From Caulobacter sp. (GTDB lineage: Bacteria; Pseudomonadota; Alphaproteobacteria; Caulobacterales; Caulobacteraceae): 32,601 bases of DNA. Shown here in pieces: positions 25,976-32,601 of this stretch. Position numbers and translations under genes: made by a program. The stretch spans positions 1 through 32,601 of the forward strand of contig JAUSPV010000268.1 of the NCBI GenBank assembly GCA_030652755.1. Direction: 5' to 3'. The notes under the pieces are model-generated. The model made no database searches. It saw only the letters and a program-made list of their open reading frames with translations, and was not told where the DNA came from. Numbering within the stretch: position 1 is the stretch's first letter; every line of letters begins with the position of its first letter.

Positions 25976-26004
25976 CTAATACGCCAAAGGCGGGGGTTAG
26001 GCAA
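25976..26004 (-). promoter_or_regulatory. Predicted sigma-70-type promoter of rpmI-rplT
   Basis: On the minus strand TTGCCT (26004-25999), a 17-base spacer and TATTAG (25981-25976) give four of six consensus bases at each element with ideal spacing. Transcription would start near 25969, leaving a leader of about 84 bases. It lies just past the end of the upstream peptidase gene. Confidence 0.5.
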
Positions 26005-26018
26005 GGCCGGCGGCCGCG

Positions 26019-27947
26019 CTAGCCCGGCGGATTGTGTGTCTGCAGGAAGGCCAGCGTGGCCTCCAGCATCCGCAGCCGGGTCTCGCCGCGCGCCAGATCG
26101 TGGTCCTCGCCCTTCAGCGTGACCAGATCCACGCTCTTGCCGGCCCGCTTCAGCGCTTCGGCGAAGAGCGCGGACTGCTCGTAGGGCACAACGGTGTCGT
26201 CCTTGCCGTGAATCAACAGGATCGGCGCGTCGGCCCTGGCGGCGTGGCGCAGGGGCGAGATCTCGTCGAGCGCCGGATCGTTGCGGCCGCCGCCCATGAA
26301 TCGCGTCCAGTACCGGGTCGTCTCGCTCTTCTCGCCATAGCGGTTGGCGCTCCAGGTGAGCATCCGGCGAAGGTCAGAGACGCCGGCGACCGCCACCGCG
26401 CAGCGATAGTGGCCGGGATCCAGCGTCGGTCCGGCCATGGCCGCGTAGCCCCCGTAGCTGCCGCCGACGATGGCCACGCGTCCGGGGTCGATGATCCCCG
26501 CGGCGGCCAGCGCCTTCACCCCGTCCGACAGGTCGGTCTGCATCCTGCGGCCCCATTGGCCAAAGCCCGCCTGAAGATGCTCCAGGCCCTGGCCGGTCGA
26601 TCCGCGGAAGTTTGGCTGCAGGACGGCATAGCCCCGCGAGGCCAGCGCCTGGGCCCACCAGTCGAAGGTCAGTTCATTGTGTGACGCCGGCCCGCCGTGC
26701 GGGAGGACGATCAGCGGCAGGCCCTTCGCGGACGACAGCCCGGGCGGCAGGGTCAGGTAGCCCGGGATGTCGAGGCCATCGGACGCCTTGTAGGCATAGG
26801 GCTTGATCTCGCCGATCCAGTCGGCGGTGACCAGGGGCCAGGCCTCGCCGACCAGATCGGCCCGCCGCGCATCGAGATTGACGAGGTAGTAGGCGCCCGA
26901 ATTGGCCGCGCCCTCGACAAAGACAACGATCTTGCGGCTGTCCGCCGACCAGGCCTGCGGGAAGACCCGCTGTCCCTTGAAGGTCTTCTGCACGCTCTCC
27001 CAGGAGGCCTTCCGCACCGGCTCGAAGTAGTCGAACCGGCTGTAGTCCTCGAACCACATTCCGCCGATCATCCGCGACGAGCGGGCATGGCGCAGGATCG
27101 CCCGGTAGGCCCGGCCCGACGGGATGGCCAGGCGCGCGCCGCCGTCCGCCTTCACCTCGACGTACTCGTAGCCCTCCTCGTCGAACACCGAGACGACGGC
27201 CCCCTGGCCATCGGCGGTCAGGGCTTCGAGCCAGGGCCTGTCCAGCAGCGCCCTGCGCTGGAAGACTTCCGGCCAGATGCCGCCCCGCCGCAGCGCGACG
27301 GCGAACATGCCGCTGGACTGGTCGTAGCGGGACCTGGCCACCGCCTCGCCCGACTCCGACACCATCCAGTTGCCGGTCTCGGGGTTGGCCGAGTCGATGA
27401 TGGCGACCGCGCCGTCGGTGACGGCGATCCGCGCCAGCACGATCTGCGTCGACGTGCCCAGGGTGATGACCGTGCAGTAGGCGAAGGCCTTGCCGTCGAT
27501 CACCCGGATCTCCGGCACGCGCAGCACAAAGCCCAGCGCCCTGGGAACGCGGCTGGCCAGCTTGATGAAGCGCTTCCGGGAGAGGCTGTAGGTCTGGGCC
27601 GAGTAGAATTCGCTCAACGGCAGGCCCAGTTCCGGGGCGGCGGTTGTGCGGGCGGTGGTCACGACGATGTCGTCGTTGCCGGCCCACTGGATGTCGATGA
27701 CCTTGGCGTCGTCCAGGCCGATGACCCCCAGCAGCGCGCCGTCGATGGTCTGCAGCACAAGCCGCCGGGCGTCGCCGCTGACGCCGATGAAGGCCAGCCG
27801 CGTGGCGTCGTCGGACAGGGCGACCTGCTCGATGGCCGGCAGGGCGCCCCAGCCCGACAGGGGCGGGGCCGTCCGGGCCAGGCTTGTCGATGCGCCGCCC
27901 AGCCCCAAGGCCATGGCCGCGCCCGCGCTGAACTCACGCCGATTCAT
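26019..27947 (-). CDS. S9 family serine peptidase (prolyl oligopeptidase type), Tat-like signal, 642 aa
   Basis: An alpha/beta-hydrolase peptidase that cleaves short peptides, with an N-terminal beta-propeller (about 40-370) and a C-terminal catalytic domain. The triad is Ser497 (GGSYGGY), Asp584 (HGKDDTVV) and His616 (GEDHD). The oxyanion region is LPHGGPASH. The N-terminus MNRREFSAGAAMALGLGGASTSLA has a twin-arginine RRxF and a hydrophobic core, suggesting Tat export. ATG 27947 is used with GGGGGC upstream; a TTG one codon earlier is less likely. It is a paralogue of the gene at 29996-31966. It is closest to acylaminoacyl/dipeptidyl-peptidase-like S9C enzymes; exact specificity is not predictable. 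Confidence 0.93.
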   Translation of the reverse strand: MNRREFSAGAAMALGLGGASTSLARTAPPLSGWGALPAIEQVALSDDATRLAFIGVSGDARRLVLQTIDGALLGVIGLDDAKVIDIQWAGNDDIVVTTARTTAAPELGLPLSEFYSAQTYSLSRKRFIKLASRVPRALGFVLRVPEIRVIDGKAFAYCTVITLGTSTQIVLARIAVTDGAVAIIDSANPETGNWMVSESGEAVARSRYDQSSGMFAVALRRGGIWPEVFQRRALLDRPWLEALTADGQGAVVSVFDEEGYEYVEVKADGGARLAIPSGRAYRAILRHARSSRMIGGMWFEDYSRFDYFEPVRKASWESVQKTFKGQRVFPQAWSADSRKIVVFVEGAANSGAYYLVNLDARRADLVGEAWPLVTADWIGEIKPYAYKASDGLDIPGYLTLPPGLSSAKGLPLIVLPHGGPASHNELTFDWWAQALASRGYAVLQPNFRGSTGQGLEHLQAGFGQWGRRMQTDLSDGVKALAAAGIIDPGRVAIVGGSYGGYAAMAGPTLDPGHYRCAVAVAGVSDLRRMLTWSANRYGEKSETTRYWTRFMGGGRNDPALDEISPLRHAARADAPILLIHGKDDTVVPYEQSALFAEALKRAGKSVDLVTLKGEDHDLARGETRLRMLEATLAFLQTHNPPG

Positions 27948-28014
27948 CAAAGCCCCCGGATACCCGCGAACAACCTATCCGCGCGTAGGGCCGACGGGCA
28001 AGGGCTCTCGCCCG

Positions 28015-29238
28015 TCAGGCGCTGCGCCGCATCGCCTTGCTGACGCGCCAGGCCATGAACAGGGCCGGGATGCAGAGGCCGGCCGCCACCGCGAAAGGCG
28101 CGCTGGGACCGAAGTTCATGAACAGCGGCGCGGCCATCAACGGTCCGATGATCCGGGCCAGGGCGCCGGCGGCGGTGTTCAGGCCCATCATCTCGCCCTG
28201 CCGCTCGGGCGAGGCGGATCTGGAAATGATGGCGCTGATGTTGGGGAAGGCCAGCGACTGGCCCAGCGCCACGGTGACCATGCCGACGATGGCCAGCTGC
28301 CAGGTCGGCACGAACGGCTGCATCGCGAAGCCCAGGAAGATCAGCGACAGGCCGATCATCAGGGTCGTGGTCTCGCCGATCCGCCGGGCCAGGAACCCGG
28401 TGAGGAAGCCCTGGGCCGTGGCGGCGGTGATGGCGATGGCGAAGAAGCAGAAGCCGATCTCGCGGGGGCCCCAGCCGAACTTCGCCTCGGCCCACAGGCC
28501 GAAGGTGGCCTCCATGCCCGCGAACCCGGCCATGGAGATCAGGGTCACGGTGAGCACCCGCCAGATGATCGGATGGGCCAGCGCGTCGTTCAGCCCGGCC
28601 AGCCGCGCCCGGCGCGGGGCGTCCCTGTGGCCGTGGCGGGTCTCGCGCACGAACAGGTAGATGCCGATGCCGGCCGCCAGCGCCAGGGTGGCGGCGAAGA
28701 ACAGCGGCGGACGGAAGCCGGCCACGCCCAGCTCCTCGCGGGCCAGCAGGCCGCCGATGGTCGGGCCGGTCATGAAGCCCAGGCTGAAGGCCGCGCCCAT
28801 CAGGCCGAGGCGCCCGGCGCGGCGGTCCGGCGGGGTGACGTCGGCGATATAGCCCTGGATCGTCGAGATGTTGCCGGTCAGCACCCCGCCGGTCAGCCGG
28901 ATCAGGCAGGCCACCCACAGGTTGGGCGCGAAGGCCAGCAGCACATAGGTCAGGGCGTTGCCGAAGATGGTGATCATCAGCACCGGCCGCCGGCCGATGC
29001 GGTCCGACAGCCGGCCCCAGATCGGCTCGGCGAAGAAGTTGCCGACCGAGTAGGCGGCGAACAGCACGAACACCTGCCAGTCCGGCGCCCCGAACGACTT
29101 GGCGTAGAACGGCAGCAGCGGGATGATCACCCCGAAGCCGGCGATGTTGATGAACACCACCGACAGCAGGACGTAGAGCGCCTTGCTGTCGCCCTGGTCG
29201 GCGGGGGCGGTCACGGGGGGCTGGGCGGACGCGGACAT
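28015..29238 (-). CDS. MFS transporter, drug-efflux type, 407 aa
   Basis: A twelve-helix major facilitator antiporter. The sequence has LYVLLSVVFINIAGFGVIIPLLPFYAKSFGAPDWQ (TM1), the inter-helix 2-3 motif GRLSDRIGRRPVL and a TetA/Bcr-like TM4-5 stretch (GGLLTGNISTIQGYIADVTPPDRRAGRLGLMGAAFSLGFMTGPTIGGLL, here with GGVLTGN). ATG 29238 begins the soluble N-terminus MSASAQPPVTAPADQGDS; no good ribosome site is seen. The upstream alternative TTG at 29277 is less likely. It lies between the two S9 peptidases on the same strand, so peptide or amino-acid related export is possible but not shown. Confidence 0.93.
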   Translation of the reverse strand: MSASAQPPVTAPADQGDSKALYVLLSVVFINIAGFGVIIPLLPFYAKSFGAPDWQVFVLFAAYSVGNFFAEPIWGRLSDRIGRRPVLMITIFGNALTYVLLAFAPNLWVACLIRLTGGVLTGNISTIQGYIADVTPPDRRAGRLGLMGAAFSLGFMTGPTIGGLLAREELGVAGFRPPLFFAATLALAAGIGIYLFVRETRHGHRDAPRRARLAGLNDALAHPIIWRVLTVTLISMAGFAGMEATFGLWAEAKFGWGPREIGFCFFAIAITAATAQGFLTGFLARRIGETTTLMIGLSLIFLGFAMQPFVPTWQLAIVGMVTVALGQSLAFPNISAIISRSASPERQGEMMGLNTAAGALARIIGPLMAAPLFMNFGPSAPFAVAAGLCIPALFMAWRVSKAMRRSA

Positions 29239-29340
29239 GAGGCAAGGGGCTCTACGCCCGTCGGCGGACGGAGGCAAATTCGGCGCGGCGGGCCTGCGTC
29301 AATCGCCGGGGCCAGGTCGGTCCTTGTCCTGCGGCTCAAG

Positions 29341-29787
29341 CTAGCCATGCTCCAGCAGGCGGAGCCTGGTGTTGACGCCCAGAAGGAAGGTGGTCGACCA
29401 GGCGAACAGCATCACGCCGTTGGCGGCCTCGATCGCGCTCAACAGCCGCCAGCGCGGCGACAGGACGATGTCCCCGAAGCCCAGCGAGGCGAAGGTGACG
29501 GTCGAGAAGTACAGGGCTTCCTCAAGGGCGCGCATCTCGCCCAGCAGCAGATAGAGCGACGCGTAGAGCCAGATCTCGATCGTATGAAGTCCGAACAGGC
29601 CGAAGACGACCAGCAGGATCAACGCCGCCTGGTGCGTGTGGCTGGTATGGGGCCGCAATCGCTTGCTGCCACTTCGCATCAGATAGGTCAGAAAGATCAG
29701 ACCCCAGAAATGGACGAGCACGGTGCCGGCGACCATGCCGCTCGCCAGGGCGAGATTTGCGATCAGCTGGGCGAGTTCCGGGGACAT
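29341..29787 (-). CDS. Two-TM potassium-channel-like protein (Ion_trans_2), 148 aa
   Basis: The C-terminal half is a pore module: helix FGLFGLHTIEIWLYASLYLLLG (about 62-83), pore loop ALYFSTVTFASLGFGD (91-106) and a last helix AIEAANGVMLFAWSTTFLLGV. The filter is SLGFGD in place of TVGYGD, so selectivity for potassium is uncertain. An extra N-terminal helix (MVAGTVLVHFWGLIFLTYLM) precedes it. No ligand-binding (RCK) domain is present. ATG 29787 (MSPELAQLIANLAL) is preferred over a longer arginine-rich frame upstream. It is on the same strand as the MFS and peptidase genes. Confidence 0.85.
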   Translation of the reverse strand: MSPELAQLIANLALASGMVAGTVLVHFWGLIFLTYLMRSGSKRLRPHTSHTHQAALILLVVFGLFGLHTIEIWLYASLYLLLGEMRALEEALYFSTVTFASLGFGDIVLSPRWRLLSAIEAANGVMLFAWSTTFLLGVNTRLRLLEHG

Positions 29788-29927
29788 GGCGGGTTTCCGT
29801 ACACCATCCTCACGGCGTTGGCATCGGCCCGGCTCGGCGTCACGATATCGGCAGCAGGCGTCTTTTGGCCGCGGCGACAGTCTCCGCCCTTTGCCGCGGG
29901 GCCGGGAAACGCGGCCGAGATGGATCC

Positions 29928-29967
29928 TGTGCGTCCTTCGACACGCCGCGTCGCGCTGAAGCACGCA
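29928..29967. repeat. Compacted copy of the REP-like palindrome
   Basis: The first 22 bases (29928-29949, containing GCGTCCTTCGACACGCC) are identical to the minus-strand end of the repeat at 7391-7498. The arms TGCGTCCTTC (29930-29939) and GAAGCACGCA (29958-29967) still form an inverted repeat with one mismatch, but the middle of the element is lost. Confidence 0.6.
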
Positions 29968-29995
29968 AGGCGGCTTTCCCGCTCACTCCCACCCC

Positions 29996-31966
29996 TCAGT
30001 CCGGCGGGTTGTGCCTCAGCACGAAGGCCACAGACGCCTGGAGCATGGCGATGCGGGTCGTCTCGCCCGACAACCCGTGATCCTCGCCCTCCAGCACCAC
30101 CAGCTCCACCGGTTTGCCCGCCGCCTTCAGCGCCCGTTCCATGCGCCGGCTCTGCTCGATCTTCACCACCGTGTCCTCCTTGCCGTGGATCAGCAGGACC
30201 GGCGCGTCGGCGCGGGCGGCGAGCTTGACCGGCGAGACGGCGTTCAGCTCGCCGACCCAGCCCGGGCGGTCCGCGCCCAGGAAGGCGCGCCAGTAGCGAA
30301 CGCCGGCGTTGCGGCCGCCGGTGTCGGCGATCTCGCTCTCCAGCATGTAGACGGGGTCGGCGACGCCGGCGACGGAGATCGCGCAAGCGTAGAGGCCGTT
30401 CTGCACCGTCACCCCGGCCAGCGCCGCGTAGCCGCCGTAGCTGGACCCGACGATGCAGGCGCGGCGGGCGTCGACGATCCCCTCCCGGGCCAGGGCGGCG
30501 AGACCGTCGCTGATGTCGGTCTGCATCTTGCGGCCCCATTCTCCCAGGCCGGCGTCGCGGAACGTCTTGCCGTAGCCGCTGGAGCCGCGAAAGTTGGGCT
30601 GGAACACCGCGTAGCCGCGGGCGGCGTAGGCCTGGGCCCACCAGTGAAAGCCCAGGTCGTCGAACCCTTCCGGTCCGCCGTGCGGCAGGACCACGACCGG
30701 CAGCCCCCGGGCCTCGCGTCCCGGCGGCAACGTGAGAATGCCCTCCATGGCCAGGCCGTCGGCGGCGGCCCAGGCGAAGCGGCGGGTCTTGCCGACCTTC
30801 GACGGCGTCACCCGGGGATAGGCCTCGCCAAGCGGATCGGCCTTCAACGCCTTCAGGTCGACCAGCCAGTAGCTGCCCGAGTCATCGCCGCCGTCGGTGT
30901 AGACCACCACCCGGTCCTGCGAGGCGGAGGCCGACATCACCCACGGCCGCTTGCCGCTGAAGGCGCGGGCGATCTTGTCCATCTGCGCCTGCCGCGCCGG
31001 GTCGAAATAGACCGTGCGCCGGTTCGCGCCGGCGACCGCGTAGCCGACGAGAAGGTTGCTGTCGTGCTGGTAGAGCGGGGCGTGGAAGACATCGCCGGCC
31101 CCGACCAGCGGCGGGCCCACCGTTCCGTCAATCAGCGACAGCTCGCGGGCGTTGGGGGAGCCGTCCTCGCCCCATACGCCCAGCAGGATGGTGTCACGGG
31201 AGCGGCCCAGGCCATAGACCGCCACCTCGCCGAACGGTTCGACACCGCTGGCCAGGACGGCGGCCGACTCGCCGCGCGTCACCGACCAGGCGCCCGTCCT
31301 GGCCGAGTAGGACGCGCGCGCCGCCACTACCCCGCCGTCCATCACCCAGCTGAAGGTGTCGGGCCGTCCCTTGTCGACCAGCATGATTTCGCCGGTCTCC
31401 AGGTCGATCCGGAACAGGTCGGGAAAGTAGTCGGCGAACTCGACGTCGCCCGCGACCATCCGGCGGGTCTGCTCCAGGGTCGAGAAATAGCCGTAGTCAC
31501 GACCGCCGAGGCGGGCGGTTCCGAACCGCCCCATGATCACGTCCCAGCTCTTGGTGGCCCGGCCGAAGATCGGCGTGGTCTTGCGGGTCTCGACGTCGAG
31601 CACGAAGCCGGCCGTGTACTCCGCCGCCGGGACGTCGACGGCCAGCCGCCGCTGCTCGCTGATCAGGAAGATGACGAACCGCTCGCCGCCCCAGTAGAGG
31701 CCGCGCAACCGCTTGTCGGCCAGCGGCACCACCGCCAGCGGCTGGCCGGCGACGGTGCGCACGAACAACTTGCGCCCCTCGCCGTCGCTGGCCACGAAGG
31801 CGAGACGCTCGCCCGACGGGGAGAGATCGACCCGGTCCATGGCCGGCAGTCGGCCATAGGCCTCCACCGGCGGCGGCTCGGGCGGCGCGGGCAGCGCCTG
31901 GGACGTCCAGCCGAGCGCCAATCCGGCGACCAGCGCACACACCGCCGCGATCCTGACCATCCCCAC
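29996..31966 (-). CDS. S9 family serine peptidase (prolyl oligopeptidase type), secreted, 656 aa
   Basis: A paralogue of the peptidase at 26019-27947. Same two-domain layout, with the triad Ser509 (GSSYGGY), Asp598 (HGKEDTVV) and His630 (GEDHGLSG), the block LPHGGPEGFDDLGFHWWAQAYAARGYAVFQPNFRGSSGYG, and the same terminal HNPP. The N-terminus VRIAAVCALVAGLALGWTSQALPAPP is a Sec-type signal peptide, unlike the Tat-like signal of the paralogue, so the mature enzyme should be periplasmic. GTG 31966 has GGGAG at good distance; ATG 31960 two codons later is an equal alternative. Likely an acylaminoacyl/dipeptidyl-peptidase-like enzyme for peptide scavenging; specificity unknown. Confidence 0.93.
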   Translation of the reverse strand: MGMVRIAAVCALVAGLALGWTSQALPAPPEPPPVEAYGRLPAMDRVDLSPSGERLAFVASDGEGRKLFVRTVAGQPLAVVPLADKRLRGLYWGGERFVIFLISEQRRLAVDVPAAEYTAGFVLDVETRKTTPIFGRATKSWDVIMGRFGTARLGGRDYGYFSTLEQTRRMVAGDVEFADYFPDLFRIDLETGEIMLVDKGRPDTFSWVMDGGVVAARASYSARTGAWSVTRGESAAVLASGVEPFGEVAVYGLGRSRDTILLGVWGEDGSPNARELSLIDGTVGPPLVGAGDVFHAPLYQHDSNLLVGYAVAGANRRTVYFDPARQAQMDKIARAFSGKRPWVMSASASQDRVVVYTDGGDDSGSYWLVDLKALKADPLGEAYPRVTPSKVGKTRRFAWAAADGLAMEGILTLPPGREARGLPVVVLPHGGPEGFDDLGFHWWAQAYAARGYAVFQPNFRGSSGYGKTFRDAGLGEWGRKMQTDISDGLAALAREGIVDARRACIVGSSYGGYAALAGVTVQNGLYACAISVAGVADPVYMLESEIADTGGRNAGVRYWRAFLGADRPGWVGELNAVSPVKLAARADAPVLLIHGKEDTVVKIEQSRRMERALKAAGKPVELVVLEGEDHGLSGETTRIAMLQASVAFVLRHNPPD

Positions 31967-32095
31967 CCCGCCGTCTCCCGTCTTCCGCAGGATGGAGAGT
32001 AATCGCGCAGGTCGTCAAGCGCCGGGGCATCAACTGTGGCGACAGGGGGCTGACTGGATCCTTGGGCGGTTCGAGACGAGGCACGCTCGTCGCCG

Positions 32096-32419
32096 CTACT
32101 CCCAGGGATACCCGTTCGACTTCATGATATCCTGTGCCGGCTTGTGCCCTTGCTGCGCGGCGAGGGTGAACCAGTCGAGCGCCTCGTACTCGTCATGGGC
32201 GACCCCTCTGCCGTCCATGTACATGACCGCCAGGCTGTACTGTGCGTCGGCAAGGCCCTGGTCCGCCGCGCGGCGGAACCACTGCGCCGCCTCGACATCG
32301 TTACGGGTGACGCCATGGCCCTTCTCGTACATCAGTCCGAGGTAGTACTGGGCGTCCTTGGCTCCCTTGTTCGCCAGAGGTTGCAGGTTGGTCAGGGCCA
32401 GCGCCTTCGCCCCCTGAAC
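32096..32419 (-). pseudogene. Sel1-repeat gene lacking its 5' end
   Basis: The frame reads VQGAKALALTNLQPLANKGAKDAQYYLGLMYEKGHGVTRNDVEAAQWFRRAADQGLADAQYSLAVMYMDGRGVAHDEYEALDWFTLAAQQGHKPAQDIMKSNGYPWE, two to three Sel1 (TPR-like) repeats of the AxxxLGxMYxxGxGVxxD type. Sel1 homology extends about 29 codons upstream of the first possible start (ATG 32332), yet the open frame between there and the infC terminator contains no ATG, GTG or TTG. The start and probable signal peptide are thus missing. A short protein from ATG 32332 (78 aa) might still be made. Truncation seems recent because no stop or frameshift has accumulated. Confidence 0.65.
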
Positions 32420-32463
32420 AGGTGGGTCACATGCCGGGCGTCTTTCAGCGATGCCCCCACAGC

Positions 32464-32496
32464 AAAAACGCCCCGGCCTTGCGGTCCGGGGCGTTT
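32464..32496 (-). terminator. Rho-independent terminator after infC
   Basis: On the minus strand AAACGCCCCGG pairs with CCGGGGCGTTT around a short loop, followed by TTTTTGCTGT. It lies 30 bases after the infC stop. The tail TTTTTGCTGT is the same as that of the terminator at 20797. Confidence 0.88.
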
Positions 32497-32525
32497 CTTC
32501 ATTCTGGATGGCTGAACCTAGCGCG

Positions 32526-32601
32526 CTAGCGCGGCGCCAGGATCATGATCATCTGGCGGCCTTCCATGCGGGGCTCGTACTCGACCTTGGCGATCTCGTC
32601 G
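32526..32601 (-). CDS. infC: Translation initiation factor IF-3, C-terminal end (gene runs off the right edge)
   Basis: The last 25 codons read DEIAKVEYEPRMEGRQMIMILAPR and stop with TAG. The KVExEPRMEGRQMxMxLAP ending is diagnostic of the IF-3 C-terminal domain, which binds the 30S subunit and checks the initiator tRNA. The rest lies beyond the window. A terminator directly follows, so infC here does not run into rpmI-rplT as in many bacteria. Confidence 0.93.
   Translation of the reverse strand, partial: DEIAKVEYEPRMEGRQMIMILAPR

Noticed and set aside
25886-26018. A riboswitch in the rpmI leader
   Set aside because: The leader is short and holds one simple hairpin; no known metabolite-riboswitch core is visible. 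Translational control by ribosomal protein is more likely.
27646-32002. Two very long plus-strand frames opposite the peptidase, MFS and channel genes
   Set aside because: Both run across several real genes and intergenic DNA, and their composition is that of GC-rich shadow frames.

Overview
The window is G+C-rich chromosomal DNA of an alphaproteobacterium, most likely a member of the Caulobacteraceae (Caulobacter/Phenylobacterium/Brevundimonas type). The evidence is an HWE-family histidine kinase, an EipA/DUF1134 protein, a CtrA-like box beside a cluster of GANTC (CcrM) sites, a GTTC-N7-GTTC LexA box, an alphaproteobacterial-type heat-shock promoter before clpB, and the pheST/rplT/rpmI/infC neighbourhood. 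Genus-level placement is inference; no rRNA or tRNA gene was seen.

Layout. 1-4775 (minus): 5' part of clpB with a sigma-32-like promoter, a VOC protein, a DUF4893 lipoprotein and a type I sulfatase. 4850-7385: a PAS-PAS-HWE sensor kinase divergent from an HNH nuclease with an EVE/PUA-like N-terminus. 7386-8816: a REP-like palindrome, a cold-shock protein with a strong terminator, a second VOC protein and a small orphan protein. 8817-11996 (plus): an accessory-looking cassette of a DUF3883 nuclease-like protein, a three-Cys-motif (DUF5131, Gp37/Gp68) protein and its partner TcmP, with a textbook alphaproteobacterial LexA box before the three-Cys gene. 12009-13814 (minus): lepA. 13875-18139 (plus): an RND efflux adaptor and pump with a palindromic operator over the promoter. 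18157-18825: eipA with CtrA and GANTC signals. 18831-20752 (minus): two small membrane proteins, a YqhA-family protein and two overlapping ACT-like proteins preceded by a candidate transcription attenuator. 21050-25098 (minus): a near-perfect palindrome, a VOC gene remnant, pheT, an unknown protein translationally coupled between pheT and pheS, and pheS. 25312-25885 (minus): rplT and rpmI with their own promoter and an unusual leader hairpin. 26019-31966 (minus): two S9 peptidase paralogues with an MFS transporter and a K+-channel-like protein between them. 32096-32601 (minus): a 5'-truncated Sel1-repeat gene and the 3' end of infC.

How it fits together. The translation genes (infC, rpmI, rplT, pheS, pheT, lepA) are a conserved backbone. 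The usual infC-rpmI-rplT cluster is split by about 6.6 kb holding peptidases and transporters. The most interesting candidate system is the DUF5131-TcmP pair, which sequence signals place under SOS (DNA-damage) control; DUF3883 immediately upstream may be a third member. Biochemical function is not established by the sequence. The region also holds four kinds of palindromic repeat and two gene remnants, each next to a palindrome or terminator, which suggests local rearrangement.
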